From JAGWAJ01 sp026707615 (lineage in GTDB: Bacteria; Acidobacteriota; Vicinamibacteria; Vicinamibacterales; UBA8438), in the NCBI GenBank assembly GCA_965207595.1, contig CBDBMW010000013.1, positions 682,001-746,000 of the forward strand: DNA of 64,000 nucleotides. The letters run 5' to 3'. A program made the translations under genes and the position numbers. Shown here piece by piece: positions 25,977-33,560 of this stretch (position 1 is its first letter; each line of letters begins with the position of its first letter). The notes under the pieces were generated by a model, which saw only the letters and a program-made list of their open reading frames with translations, had not been told where the DNA came from and ran no database searches.

Positions 25977-26022
25977 CGGATTCGACTTCGCTTCGCTCCC
26001 TGGGCGTCCACCAGACCGACCC

Positions 26023-27927
26023 TCAAGCGGTTCGATTTCCATTTCCATTTCCGCCCACCCCCTGGGGTGGAAATCGCGGAAATGGAAATCGAGTCGATTT
26101 CCCGTCGTGTTCCCGTGCGTTTCCACCCCCATTTCCATTGGTGGAAATCGTGGAAATCGAGTTGTCGCGGAGAGCCATGGCCCGCTCACGGCCTTCGGCG
26201 GTCAGCGCGTAGCCTCGATCTCGCTGTGTCGTTCCGCCGGAGCGCTGGGCGTGGTCGATGAACCCGTCGTCGAGCAGCGCGTCGAGCGCCGCTCGCAGGT
26301 CCTGGTACCGCCGGCCGCTGCAATCGAGCGCCTCGGCCAGGGTGCTCGCATGAGGTCGGGCCAGAGGATCGCAACGGAGCAGGTGCAGCAGCACGCGTTC
26401 CGTGAGCGGGCGGGCCGGCGGCGTGCCGTCCACGCGGGCCTGTTCGCCTTCCTCCAGGTCCGGCGCCAGCTCGTAGCCGACGCCCGGCTCGAGGACGACG
26501 GTCAGCGGCTCCTCGGGCCAGCGCCCGGACGGCGTGAGACGGCGCGCCCGCGGCATCTTCGCCCGGCTCACCGACACGATCATGTCCACGGCCGCGCCGA
26601 TCGCCGTCGAGTCCCGGTACTCGCCCTCCGCGTCGCCGGACTCGGCCGTCGCGCTGGGGTTCTTCCGGTTGTGGTGCGAGACGGCGAACGCCGACCCGAA
26701 GTCGCGGGCCAGATTCACCACCTCGCCGATCAGCAGCCCCTGCTCGCCAGGGCCGGCCGTGTCCTTCACACGATGGATCTGGAGATAGTGCGACCAGGTG
26801 TCGATGACGACCCACACCGGCCGCAGCCGCTCGACCAGCCGTCGCAGCGACGCCTCGTGCTCCGGGTCCCGGCTCGGCCGGCCGACGAAGAACACCCGTT
26901 CCAGGTCCGCGTCCCACTGGAACAGCCGTGCCTTGACATCCGAGGCCGCCTCCTCGCCGACCCACAGCACGTCGCCCGCAACGGTGGGCATTCCCAGGAA
27001 CGACTGCCCGCGCGTCACGGCGGCCACCGCCGCGCCGATCAGCGTGCTCTTGCCGGCCTTCTCCCGCGCGTGCAGCAACGTGACCCGCCCCGCGTGGGCG
27101 AGCAGCCGCGCGACGGCCGGCGGTCCCTCGACGGCCGTGCCCTCGACATCGGCGTCGCTCAACCGCACGACGCCAGCCGGCAGGTCGGCGGCCCCGTCGA
27201 ACGACCCGGCAGCGGCGATCACGTCCGCCAGCTCGCGCTGGTCGTGACCGTCGTCGAGATACGCGCTGATGTCCTTGGGGCCGGCGGGCAGCGTGGCGAC
27301 CCGCGCCCGCAGTCCGGCCGCTGCGCACGACCGCGCGACGGTCCGTCCGTGCGTCCGGCCCGCGTCGTCGGCGTCGGGAACGACGACGACCGACCGCACG
27401 CCGGCGACCTTCAGTTGTTCGGCATGCGTCGGACGCCACCGGCCGGCTCCGCCCGCGTTGCAGGTCGCCGGCAGGTCGAGCGACCACAGCCGGTCCACGT
27501 CCTTCTCGCCCTCGACCACGATGACCGCATCGCGGCCGGCCAGCTCGTTCAGGCGATAGAGCCGCGGCGAGATGCCATCGAGGTTCCAGACGTAGCCGCC
27601 CTTGCCGTCGCACCGACGCTGCCGGAAGTCCTTCGGCGCGTAGCGCACCACCTCGAACACGCCGTCGTAGTCGTAGACGGCGACAGTGCGTCGCTCGCCC
27701 GGCCGGCGGCGGTGTCCGTTCGAGGGGAAGAGGTCGCGGGCGTCGACGCCGAGCGCGCCGACCACGGCGCCGAACGAGCAGCCGGCGTGGCACTTCAGGA
27801 GCCACCGCCCGTCGTCGCCGCGGCCGACCGACAGCGAGGCCTGGCGGTCCTCATGCGCCGGGCAGCGCGCCGTCCAGCCGGCACCCGACTCCCTGACACC
27901 CTCCAGGCGGTCGAGCAGGTTCTCCAC
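26023..27927 (-). CDS. Primase-helicase replication protein (zinc finger, TOPRIM, RecA-like ATPase)
   Basis: The protein is 634 residues from GTG 27927, chosen because AGGAGG lies 6 bp upstream. A CHC2-like zinc finger (C22PAH25 ... C46HAGC50) is followed by a TOPRIM region (AVIVVEGEKDVDRL, VVVVPDADDAGR). Next comes a RecA/DnaB-like ATPase with a Walker A of the form AREKAGKSTLIG (about residue 290), VLWVGEEAASDV and VWVVIDTWSHYL. A small winged-helix-like C-terminal part follows (TLAEALDCSGRRYQDL). It should prime and unwind DNA for replication of element 2. The last 45 or so residues are Gly/Asn/Thr-rich because the gene end runs through the repeat region 26031-26162. AlpA is 11 bp upstream on the same strand. 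Confidence 0.88.
   Translation of the reverse strand: MENLLDRLEGVRESGAGWTARCPAHEDRQASLSVGRGDDGRWLLKCHAGCSFGAVVGALGVDARDLFPSNGHRRRPGERRTVAVYDYDGVFEVVRYAPKDFRQRRCDGKGGYVWNLDGISPRLYRLNELAGRDAVIVVEGEKDVDRLWSLDLPATCNAGGAGRWRPTHAEQLKVAGVRSVVVVPDADDAGRTHGRTVARSCAAAGLRARVATLPAGPKDISAYLDDGHDQRELADVIAAAGSFDGAADLPAGVVRLSDADVEGTAVEGPPAVARLLAHAGRVTLLHAREKAGKSTLIGAAVAAVTRGQSFLGMPTVAGDVLWVGEEAASDVKARLFQWDADLERVFFVGRPSRDPEHEASLRRLVERLRPVWVVIDTWSHYLQIHRVKDTAGPGEQGLLIGEVVNLARDFGSAFAVSHHNRKNPSATAESGDAEGEYRDSTAIGAAVDMIVSVSRAKMPRARRLTPSGRWPEEPLTVVLEPGVGYELAPDLEEGEQARVDGTPPARPLTERVLLHLLRCDPLARPHASTLAEALDCSGRRYQDLRAALDALLDDGFIDHAQRSGGTTQRDRGYALTAEGRERAMALRDNSISTISTNGNGGGNAREHDGKSTRFPFPRFPPQGVGGNGNGNRTA
26031..26162. 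repeat. Clustered GGAAAT repeats, iteron-like, at the 3' end of the primase-helicase gene
   Basis: Within 130 bp the heptamer GGAAATC/G (or its complement) occurs about nine times in both orientations. Examples are TTTCCATTTCCATTTCC near 26035-26052 and GGTGGAAATCGTGGAAATCG near 26140-26159. A CCACCCCCTGGGGTGG hairpin lies between. This looks like a Rep-binding origin region. It is translated as the tail of the replication protein, so it serves two purposes. Confidence 0.55.
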
Positions 27928-27938
27928 CTTGCCTCCTG

Positions 27939-28136
27939 CTACGCGGCGGGCCGCTCCGAACCGCCGCGGGGACGGCTGGCGATGAAGTCCAGCACTTCCT
28001 TCTCGACCCAACGCACGGCCCGTTCCCCGATCCGGATCGGCTTCGGGAACCTCGACGCCGCCATCCGCGCGTAGACTGCCGAGCGCGACAGCGCCGTCAT
28101 CCCGGTTACCTCGCGAAGCGTGAGCAGTCTCATCAT
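27939..28136 (-). CDS. alpA: AlpA-family helix-turn-helix regulator / excisionase
   Basis: The protein is 65 residues with the AlpA/MerR-like helix-turn-helix: LLTLREVTGMTALSRSAVYA, RMAASRFPKPIRIGERAVRW, VEKEVLDFIASR. In P4 and PICI satellites such proteins activate excision and regulate the element. ATG 28136 (or 28133) is preceded by AGGAGGAC. It is followed directly by the primase-helicase gene, forming a two-gene operon read leftwards. Confidence 0.88.
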   Translation of the reverse strand: MMRLLTLREVTGMTALSRSAVYARMAASRFPKPIRIGERAVRWVEKEVLDFIASRPRGGSERPAA

Positions 28137-28518
28137 CGTCCTCCTGTTCTTGGCAGCCGTCAGCCAGGGCCGTAGGCTGCGATCTGATGGTGTACGGTGC
28201 CGACGAGTCTAGCACACGGACGGCGCAACCCATTGCATATAAATGCTTTAGACCCGTTCCGGCCTGTTCTGACCCGCACAGCCCTGATGAGTCCAGAGCA
28301 ACGCGACAGGTCACCATCGGGACGCAGTCGGAAGGAGCCCGCGGAAGGCAGATCCGGCGCCATGGTCGGACCGACGCTCAGACTGCCTCGACGACCAGAT
28401 CGCGGGCGAGGAACAGGACCACTACGACGAAGATGCCCACGACCCTGAACAGCGACGGCCCGGTGGAACTGGAACGGCTGATTGCGCCGCGTCAGGCTGT
28501 GAGTGCATCCATGTGACT

Positions 28519-28566
28519 GAGTCACAAGCCCAGTCACACTTCACGTCACATCCCAAGTCACACTTC
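28519..28566. repeat. Four 12-bp direct repeats (iteron-like)
   Basis: Four consecutive 12-bp units share the core GTCACA at the same place: GAGTCACAAGCC, CAGTCACACTTC, ACGTCACATCCC, AAGTCACACTTC. A perfect palindrome TGTGACTGAGTCACA (28512-28526) overlaps the first. The regular period just over one helix turn suggests a cooperative binding site, for example for a replication initiator or AlpA. Confidence 0.75.
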
Positions 28567-28648
28567 GTTCTCTCTAAACCGTTGATTCCATTGACCGCAC
28601 CGACGACGTGCGAGCCATGTGCGGGGTCGGGCATTGGGTCAGGTGAAA

Positions 28649-28736
28649 GGCCGGGAGCGCCCCCCGCAAACCTGGCGGTTTGCTGGCCCGACAGGTGTTC
28701 CTCCGTCACACCTGCCGGGCCGGGGCGCTCCCGGCC
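28649..28736. repeat. T-shaped three-way hairpin (outer stem plus two inner hairpins)
   Basis: The outer stem is GGCCGGGAGCGCCCC (28649-28663) with its exact complement at 28722-28736. Inside it, hairpin A is GCAAACC-TGGC-GGTTTGC (28666-28683). Hairpin B is GGCCCGACAGGTG (28685-28697) pairing with 28709-28721, 12 of 13, around an 11-base loop. Almost no bases are left unpaired at the junction. The plan is like the T-shaped ends of parvoviruses or a single-strand origin. It could also be a structured RNA. Confidence 0.8.
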
Positions 28737-29005
28737 GAAATCTTCCTGCGGAAGGCTGCACGCGGCGTCACACGGCCACGTGGTCGCCCGCCGTCACCGT
28801 CTGGATCGGCGCGCTGGCGGCACTCACCTGACCGAGCTGTTCGACGAGCCGAAGCAGCACCGACGTTCCCCCGACCGTCGAGGCGCCCGGCGTCGAGTAC
28901 GGCGCTTGCCCAGGATGCCGGGGGACAGGGCCGACTGGAGGCGCTGCGCCGCAGAAACCCGTCCATCGTCGCCTTCGGCTCCACTGGGCGCCTAACCAAC
29001 CCCTC

Positions 29006-29040
29006 CAGGAGTCCGCGCCGTTCTATGGCGCAGACTCCTG
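29006..29040. repeat. Dispersed palindromic repeat, family B, copy 1
   Basis: CAGGAGTCCGCGCC (29006-29019) pairs, 13 of 14, with GGCGCAGACTCCTG (29027-29040) around GTTCTAT. Related copies lie at about 29528-29570 and 39514-39560, each preceded by a GCGCC-AACCAACC block. It covers the stop codon of the frameshifted membrane gene. Confidence 0.7.
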
Positions 29041-29470
29041 CTCTCCGCCGCGCAACAGGCACATCCCCATCGAGCCCCACAGCAGCGGCAACCCGGCGTC
29101 GAGGATCATCCATGCGAGCGAGACGGTGTCGCCTCCGATCGCCGTGAACGTCGGGGTGATCTGGGCGAACCAGTTCAGGAGGAACATGATGCCGAAGAAC
29201 AGGCCGCCGTAGAAGTGCACGTTGGCGGCGACGAACTCGCGCGTGACCGGGCCGTCGCCCCCGCCGCTCTCGGTCGCCTTCTTGCGAGCGTAGCCGAACG
29301 CCACGCTCAGGGCCAGCGGCACGAACATCAGCCAGCCGATGATGCCCCAGGCGGGGCTGTAAGGGGCTCTCTTCCGTGGACGTGTGGTAGAGCGGCTCGA
29401 CGACCGTGTGGACGGCCACCACCACCGCCATCACGACCAGAACTACGCCGCTGATGCGCTTCATGTCCAT
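29023..29470 (-). pseudogene. Small integral-membrane protein gene with a frameshift (element 2 cargo)
   Basis: ATG 29470, after GGAGGGAGTC, opens MDMKRISGVVLVVMAVVVAV and continues to YHTSTEESP. The reading then has to change frame near 29365 to continue as SPAWGIIGWLMFVPLALSVA, FGYARKKATES, VHFYGGLFFGIMFLLNWFAQ and WMILDAGLPLLWGSMGMCLL. The two parts together predict a membrane protein of about 145 residues with four helices. I do not know its function. Either it is inactivated or one base was mis-sequenced. Family B repeats flank it on both sides. Confidence 0.55.
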
Positions 29471-29570
29471 GACTCCCTCCCTTGCCGATAGTGGGTCGCC
29501 GGTGGCTACCCGCGTCACGCTCCGCTCGGCGCCCGACCAACCGTCCGCGCCGTTCTACGGTGCAGACTCC

Positions 29571-29720
29571 TAGCCTCTGCGAGCGGCGAGTCAAGTCGCT
29601 TCGCGACTCCTCCGCTGGCGCTACGGCCCGTTGGGTGACTCGCCGCTCGCGCCGGCTCCAGGGCGATTATGGCCGGACGGCTTCGTCCGGCCATCGACTC
29701 ACGCTGGCCGACCCTGACAC
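29571..29720. repeat. Conserved structured repeat C, copy 2 (right end of element 2)
   Basis: Counterpart of 22380-22530. The main stem is GCGAGCGGCGAGTCA (29579-29593) with its exact complement at 29636-29650. Inside the loop is AGTCGC-TTC-GCGACT. A third stem, GGCCGGACG-GCTT-CGTCCGGCC, follows at about 29671-29692. Its stem ends 244 bp before the right attachment repeat, versus 239 bp in element 1. No gene is supported in 29471-29893. Confidence 0.75.
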
Positions 29721-29859
29721 TGGTCGACTCGGCGCGCTTGCCCGGCTGACCGGCTGACCGGCCATGGGTCCATGGACGGCTTGCAGAGTCCAGCAGATAC
29801 CCGTGCTGAATGTGGGGTACAACGAGGGATTCCAGGTTGGCGGTGCTCTACTAAGGTCT

Positions 29860-30684
29860 TTAACTGTCGCAGTTACATCCATCCTGAGATGGATTGAGCA
29901 GGAAGTTCATGACGCCGGCGATGGCGTCCGAGCCGTACTGCGCCGACGCCCCGTCGCGCAGCACCTCCACCTGCCGGAGGGCGATCGACGGGATCGTCGA
30001 GATGTCCGGTCCCTGCGTTCCGTCCGTCACGCCGCCGAACCAGACGAGGATTGCCGAGCGGTGGCGCCGCTTGCCGTTCACCAGCACCAGCGTGTGGTCG
30101 TGGGCCAGGTTGCGCAGGCTGGCCGGCCGCACGAGCGACGCCGCGCCGCTGATGGGGTGCGTGGCGACGTTGAACGACGGGACGAGCGTCCGCAGCCGGT
30201 AGTCGAGCGACGCGGCGCCCTGACTGACGACGTCCCGGAACGGCAGGGCGTCGATGGGGACGGGCGACTCGGTGACCGAACGCGGCTGCGCGCGGCTGCC
30301 GACGACCACCACCTGCTCCTCGAGCTGCACCGTCAGGACGGCGTCGACGGTCACGGCGGCCCCGGCCCCGAGCGCCACGTCCCGGCGCACCTCCGGGTGG
30401 AAGCCGGGGAGCGTGAACGTCACGTCGTAGGCGCCCGGCGCCAGGCCGGTGATTGCGAACGCGCCGGTCCCGTCCGTGACCGCGACTCGTGGCGGGGCGT
30501 CGGGCTCCGGGCCGCGCGCCTCGACGGTCACGCCCGGCAGCACGAGCCCCGTCGCGTCGGTCACGGTGCCTTCGACGGCCGCATCCTGGGCCACGGCCGC
30601 GGACGGCGCAGCGAGCCCGACCAGCGCGGCGAGGGCGGTTGCCGGTAACGTCCGGAGGGCGCGGCGTGTCATGGTCCTTGTCAT
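29860..30684 (-). pseudogene. TonB-dependent receptor, N-terminal fragment (signal peptide, CarboxypepD-like domain, plug)
   Basis: ATG 30684 starts a signal peptide (RTLPATALAALVGLAAPSAA). Next is a carboxypeptidase-regulatory-like domain (EGTVTDATGLVLPGVTVEAR, GAYDVTFTLPGFHPEVRRDV). Then comes the TonB plug: VVVGSRAQPRSVTESPVPID, THPISGAASLVRPASLRNLA, TLVLVNGKRRHRSA, RQVEVLRDGASAQYGSDAIA. It ends GVMNFLL, after which element 2 supplies 11 foreign residues and a stop. Joined to the other two fragments the receptor would have about 935 residues. Such receptors import large or scarce ligands across the outer membrane; the ligand is unknown. It is divergent from the outer-membrane protein at 30958. 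Confidence 0.9.
29894..29901. repeat. Element 2 right attachment repeat
   Basis: TTGAGCAG, matching 24590-24597; it covers the Leu-Leu codons that end the N-terminal receptor fragment. Confidence 0.65.
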
Positions 30685-30957
30685 CGGGTCCCGTCCGTCC
30701 TGTCGGCGGTGTGCGCTCGGTTGCGAGCGTCGGCCCGGGGGTGCGCGAGCCGACCCGCCGTACCGCGACGAGACCGCTCCGCATCGCCAGAAGTCTCTGA
30801 CGGCGGGCGCGCGCTGCAGAGCCGACGCCGCGAACCGGGATAGTCTATGGCGAGGAGCCGGTAGGCGCGCGCGGACCGGCGTCTCGAACGCCCCGCTCTG
30901 CGGGCGGAACCGAGCCGGGGCGCGGACCCGCCGGCGACTCGAGACACGTCGAGGCAC

Positions 30958-31917
30958 ATGCTGAGACGAAAGAGAGTGGCCTGCGTCTGGCGGTCGCGCC
31001 CCGGCGTGTGCGCCCTCGCGCTCGCGGGCGCCGCCTTGTTCGCCGGACCGGCGTCGGCGCAATCGGCGTCCGGCTTCTACCTGAGCCAGGAGATCGGGCT
31101 CAACCTGGCCCCCCGAGTGGAGCTGCTGGGCAACAGCGACGACCGGGCCAGCCGCTGCGACGAGTTCATCAACCCGCGGTACGCGGAAGTGCCGGGTTGC
31201 ACGGATCCGAACCGCGGTTCCGGGGCCGGCTGGCGGACCGCCTTCGACGGTGCGGCCGGCCTGCTGGCGGGAGCCGCGGCGGGGTACCGCTTCGGTGGGC
31301 GGCTGCGCGTCGAGGCGGAGTGGTTCCATCGCGAGTCCGAGTACGACCAGACCGCGCCGGTGACGAGCGCCACCGGCGACACGCTCGGGAAGCTGGGGGG
31401 CGAGATCCAGCGGGCCGACAACCGGCTGGGCAGCATCTCGTCGCACAACGTCTTCGCCAACGTCTACGTCGACTTCCCGAGCCGGAGCCGCCTGACGCCC
31501 TACGTCGGATTCGGCGGCGGCGTGGGCCTGACCGAGTTCGACTACGGCGACCTGTGGGCGCGCAACCCCGACCCGGCGGCCATCGGCACCGCGGCCGGGC
31601 TCCCGAACGAGGCGGAGATCCGCCAGAACCTCGCGGCTACCACCAGCAGCAAGCAGGGCGAGCTGGACGACCGGCTGACCGCCTATCAGGTGCTGGGCGG
31701 GGTCGACTACGCGATGTCCGACGCGGTGTCGCTCGGCGTCAAGGTCCGCTGGGTCCGCTTCGGGCGTTTCCTGGCCGAGGGTATCGAGTGGGAGCGCCTC
31801 CGGAGCCACCCGTCGCAACTGCGCCTCGACGGGAGCGAGCCGGTCACCTTCCGCATCCGCACCGCGGGCGCGCTCTCCTTCGTCGGCGTGAGCCTCGCGA
31901 TGCGCTACGCGTTCTGA
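30958..31917 (+). CDS. Outer-membrane beta-barrel protein (OmpW/OmpA-barrel-like)
   Basis: The protein is 319 residues. A signal peptide ends LFAGPASAQ. The mature part alternates strands and loops: SGFYLSQEIGLNLAPRVELL, LLAGAAAGYRFGGRLRVEAE, VFANVYVDFPSRSRLTPYVG, GGVDYAMSDAVSLGVKVRW, and ends GVSLAMRYAF with a C-terminal Phe, the sorting signal for barrel insertion. It resembles eight-stranded porin-like barrels. A Cys-containing loop (RCDEFINPRY ... GCTDPN) is conserved in appearance. It is divergent from the receptor gene, with a 270-bp region for both promoters. Function unknown. Confidence 0.75.
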   Translation: MLRRKRVACVWRSRPGVCALALAGAALFAGPASAQSASGFYLSQEIGLNLAPRVELLGNSDDRASRCDEFINPRYAEVPGCTDPNRGSGAGWRTAFDGAAGLLAGAAAGYRFGGRLRVEAEWFHRESEYDQTAPVTSATGDTLGKLGGEIQRADNRLGSISSHNVFANVYVDFPSRSRLTPYVGFGGGVGLTEFDYGDLWARNPDPAAIGTAAGLPNEAEIRQNLAATTSSKQGELDDRLTAYQVLGGVDYAMSDAVSLGVKVRWVRFGRFLAEGIEWERLRSHPSQLRLDGSEPVTFRIRTAGALSFVGVSLAMRYAF

Positions 31918-31939
31918 GGGGGGGCCGCGGCGCAGCCTC

Positions 31940-33310
31940 CTAGTCCGCCGACTGTCGCCGCCGCACCACACGAAACTTGAAGCGGTCGTCGGGGCTTGGG
32001 GTCGGGGCGGGGCTGATCTTCAGGACGTAGTCCGGCGGGTCGAGCGCCGGCTCGATCTCGTGGACGATGGTGGCCATGGTCGCGGCGATGGCCACTTCCG
32101 CGAACCCGGCCCCGAGGCAGACGTGGGGGCCGGCGCCGTACGGGGCGAACACGCCGGGCCGGCGGTGCTCCTGCCGCTCGGGCGTGTAGCGCTCGATGTC
32201 GAAGCGCTCGGGCTCGGGAAAGTACTGCGCCAGGTGGTGCGGCACCGTGGTGGCCACGATGACCTTCTCGCCGGCGGGAATCGTGTAGCCGCCGAACTCG
32301 AACGTGTTCGACACCGTACGCGTGATGGCCGGCGCAATGGGGTACATCCGCAGCGTCTCGAGCGCGACCCGGTGCGTCACGTCGAGATCGCGCAGGGCGT
32401 CGGCCGGCAGCGTGCTCCCTTCGAAGCCTGCGTCCGCCTCCGCCGTCATCCGGTCCAGCAGCTCGGGGTGCTTCAGCAGCGCGTAGAGCATGAACGCGCA
32501 CGTGCTCCCCACCGTGTCGAGCCCCGCGATGAACGGTCCGAGCACGGCCGGCATGAGGTCCGTCTCCGGCAGGAACTGCGGGTCTGCATGATGCAGCGCC
32601 AGGAGGTCGTCGACGAGGTCGGTACCGCCGCCGGCGTCGAGGTCGGCAGCGGGGCGCTGCTCCGGGTCGTGCATCGCCCGCACCGTCGCGTACAGCTCCT
32701 CCACCCGCTGGCGGGCGCGGCGGAAGCGCGGCGTCCGCATCAGCAGGGCCGGCCGCTGGCGGGTGACGCGTGCCGCCAGGAGCGTGCGCACGAAGACGAT
32801 CATGTCGTCCAGGTAGTCGCGGGGCGACATGCCCGCAGCGATGGTGCCGAGCTGGTCCGTGACGATGCGCTGCAGCGCGTACAGGCCGGGCACGGGCTCG
32901 TCGAGCGGCCATGCCCCGACCTCGCGGCGCGTGATGGCGACGACGTCGGCGAGGTGCTCGTGGATGAACGAACGGGAGTAGCCCGTCTTCTGCGCCTTGC
33001 GCATGCGGGCGTGCTCGGCGCCGTCCATGCTCAGCATCGAGCGGGCGGCGCCGAGTTCCTTGTCGAAGTCCATCCAGAACTCGCGCGAGCGGAGATGCAG
33101 CCTGCCTTCCTTCGTGACGAAGAGGTTGGCCTCCGGACCCGCGAGCACCGTGAAGCGGCGGCCGAGCGCGTGGACGCGGAAGACCGGGCCGAGCCGCAGG
33201 TACTGCTGGGTGAAGAACGCCCCGACGTCGCCGGCCATGGCGAACGCATCCCCGACCAGGGGCAGGCCCGGTGCACTGGGCGGCGCGGGCGAGGGGGTGA
33301 CTTGCGCCAT
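31940..33310 (-). CDS. Cytochrome P450
   Basis: Heme monooxygenase of 456 residues. The I-helix oxygen-activation motif is FIAGLDTVGST, the ExxR motif is ALETLRMYP and the heme loop is FAPYGAGPHVCLGAGFAEV with axial ligand C398. MDGAEHARMRKAQKTGYS is the C-helix region. No membrane anchor is visible, so it is a soluble, probably class I enzyme needing ferredoxin and reductase from elsewhere. It resembles CYP51/CYP120-like bacterial enzymes in the C-helix and proximal parts, but I cannot name the substrate. It lies downstream of the transporter on the same strand with repeats between. Confidence 0.93.
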   Translation of the reverse strand: MAQVTPSPAPPSAPGLPLVGDAFAMAGDVGAFFTQQYLRLGPVFRVHALGRRFTVLAGPEANLFVTKEGRLHLRSREFWMDFDKELGAARSMLSMDGAEHARMRKAQKTGYSRSFIHEHLADVVAITRREVGAWPLDEPVPGLYALQRIVTDQLGTIAAGMSPRDYLDDMIVFVRTLLAARVTRQRPALLMRTPRFRRARQRVEELYATVRAMHDPEQRPAADLDAGGGTDLVDDLLALHHADPQFLPETDLMPAVLGPFIAGLDTVGSTCAFMLYALLKHPELLDRMTAEADAGFEGSTLPADALRDLDVTHRVALETLRMYPIAPAITRTVSNTFEFGGYTIPAGEKVIVATTVPHHLAQYFPEPERFDIERYTPERQEHRRPGVFAPYGAGPHVCLGAGFAEVAIAATMATIVHEIEPALDPPDYVLKISPAPTPSPDDRFKFRVVRRRQSAD

Positions 33311-33346
33311 CTACCAGTACGACATTACCACGGCGTCAGCGCTCCG

Positions 33347-33367
33347 GATCGGCCCGAGAGGCCGATC
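33347..33367 (-). terminator. Hairpin between transporter and P450 genes
   Basis: GATCGGCC-CGAGA-GGCCGATC is an 8-bp GC-rich stem upstream of the P450 start and downstream of the transporter. There is no clear T-tract, so termination is only suggested. Confidence 0.35.
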
Positions 33368-33454
33368 GCGCGCGCCTCGCCCGGGCACGGCGCGGGGAGC
33401 CCGGCGGCGAGCGGGAACGGGTGTTCTGGAACGGCGCGCCCCGTGGGTCGGACT

Positions 33455-33560
33455 CCAGGAGCTTGCGCCGCAGAACGCCAACGGAGTGCGTGCCGCGGCG
33501 CAAGCTCCTGGGCCGGTGGGGGCTGGGGCCGACCCGGAGCCTGCGACGGGTTGGCGGCGC
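33455..33560 (+). repeat. Dispersed palindromic repeat, family A, copy 2
   Basis: A perfect 17-bp stem CCAGGAGCTTGCGCCGC (33455-33471) pairs with 33495-33511. It is followed by GGTGGGGGCTGGGGCCGA and GGAGCCTGCGACGGG blocks shared with copies 1 and 3. It abuts the stop codon of the transporter gene. Confidence 0.75.

Larger units (their letters stand above)
28137..29022. other. Non-coding control region of element 2
   Basis: About 890 bp without a supported protein. It includes the presumed promoter of alpA, four 12-bp repeats (28519-28566), a large three-way hairpin (28649-28736) and a stretch around 28960-29022 that belongs to dispersed repeat family B. Several frames are open here but none resembles a protein family. 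The repeats would give a Cys-Asp periodic peptide, which I regard as chance. Confidence 0.5.
24598..29901. mobile_element. Integrative element 2 (P4/PICI-like satellite gene set) in the same TonB receptor gene
   Basis: About 5.3 kb between TTGAGCAG repeats. Removing it joins MNFLL to KDDRAGG of the receptor in frame. Order: integrase (right-reading), iteron-like repeats, primase-helicase and AlpA regulator (both left-reading), 12-bp repeats, a three-way hairpin, a frameshifted membrane-protein gene, then structured repeat C. Integrase, AlpA and primase-helicase are the core set of P4-like and Gram-negative PICI satellites. No terminase, capsid or transfer genes are seen, so helper dependence is an inference. 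Confidence 0.85.

Noticed and set aside
28519..28566. Possible CRISPR array
   Set aside because: Units are 12 bp and contiguous without spacers; no cas genes are present.
28422..28709. Small minus-strand frame with a periodic Cys-Asp peptide over the 12-bp repeats
   Set aside because: The periodicity comes from the DNA repeats; the frame also runs through the three-way hairpin and has no family resemblance.
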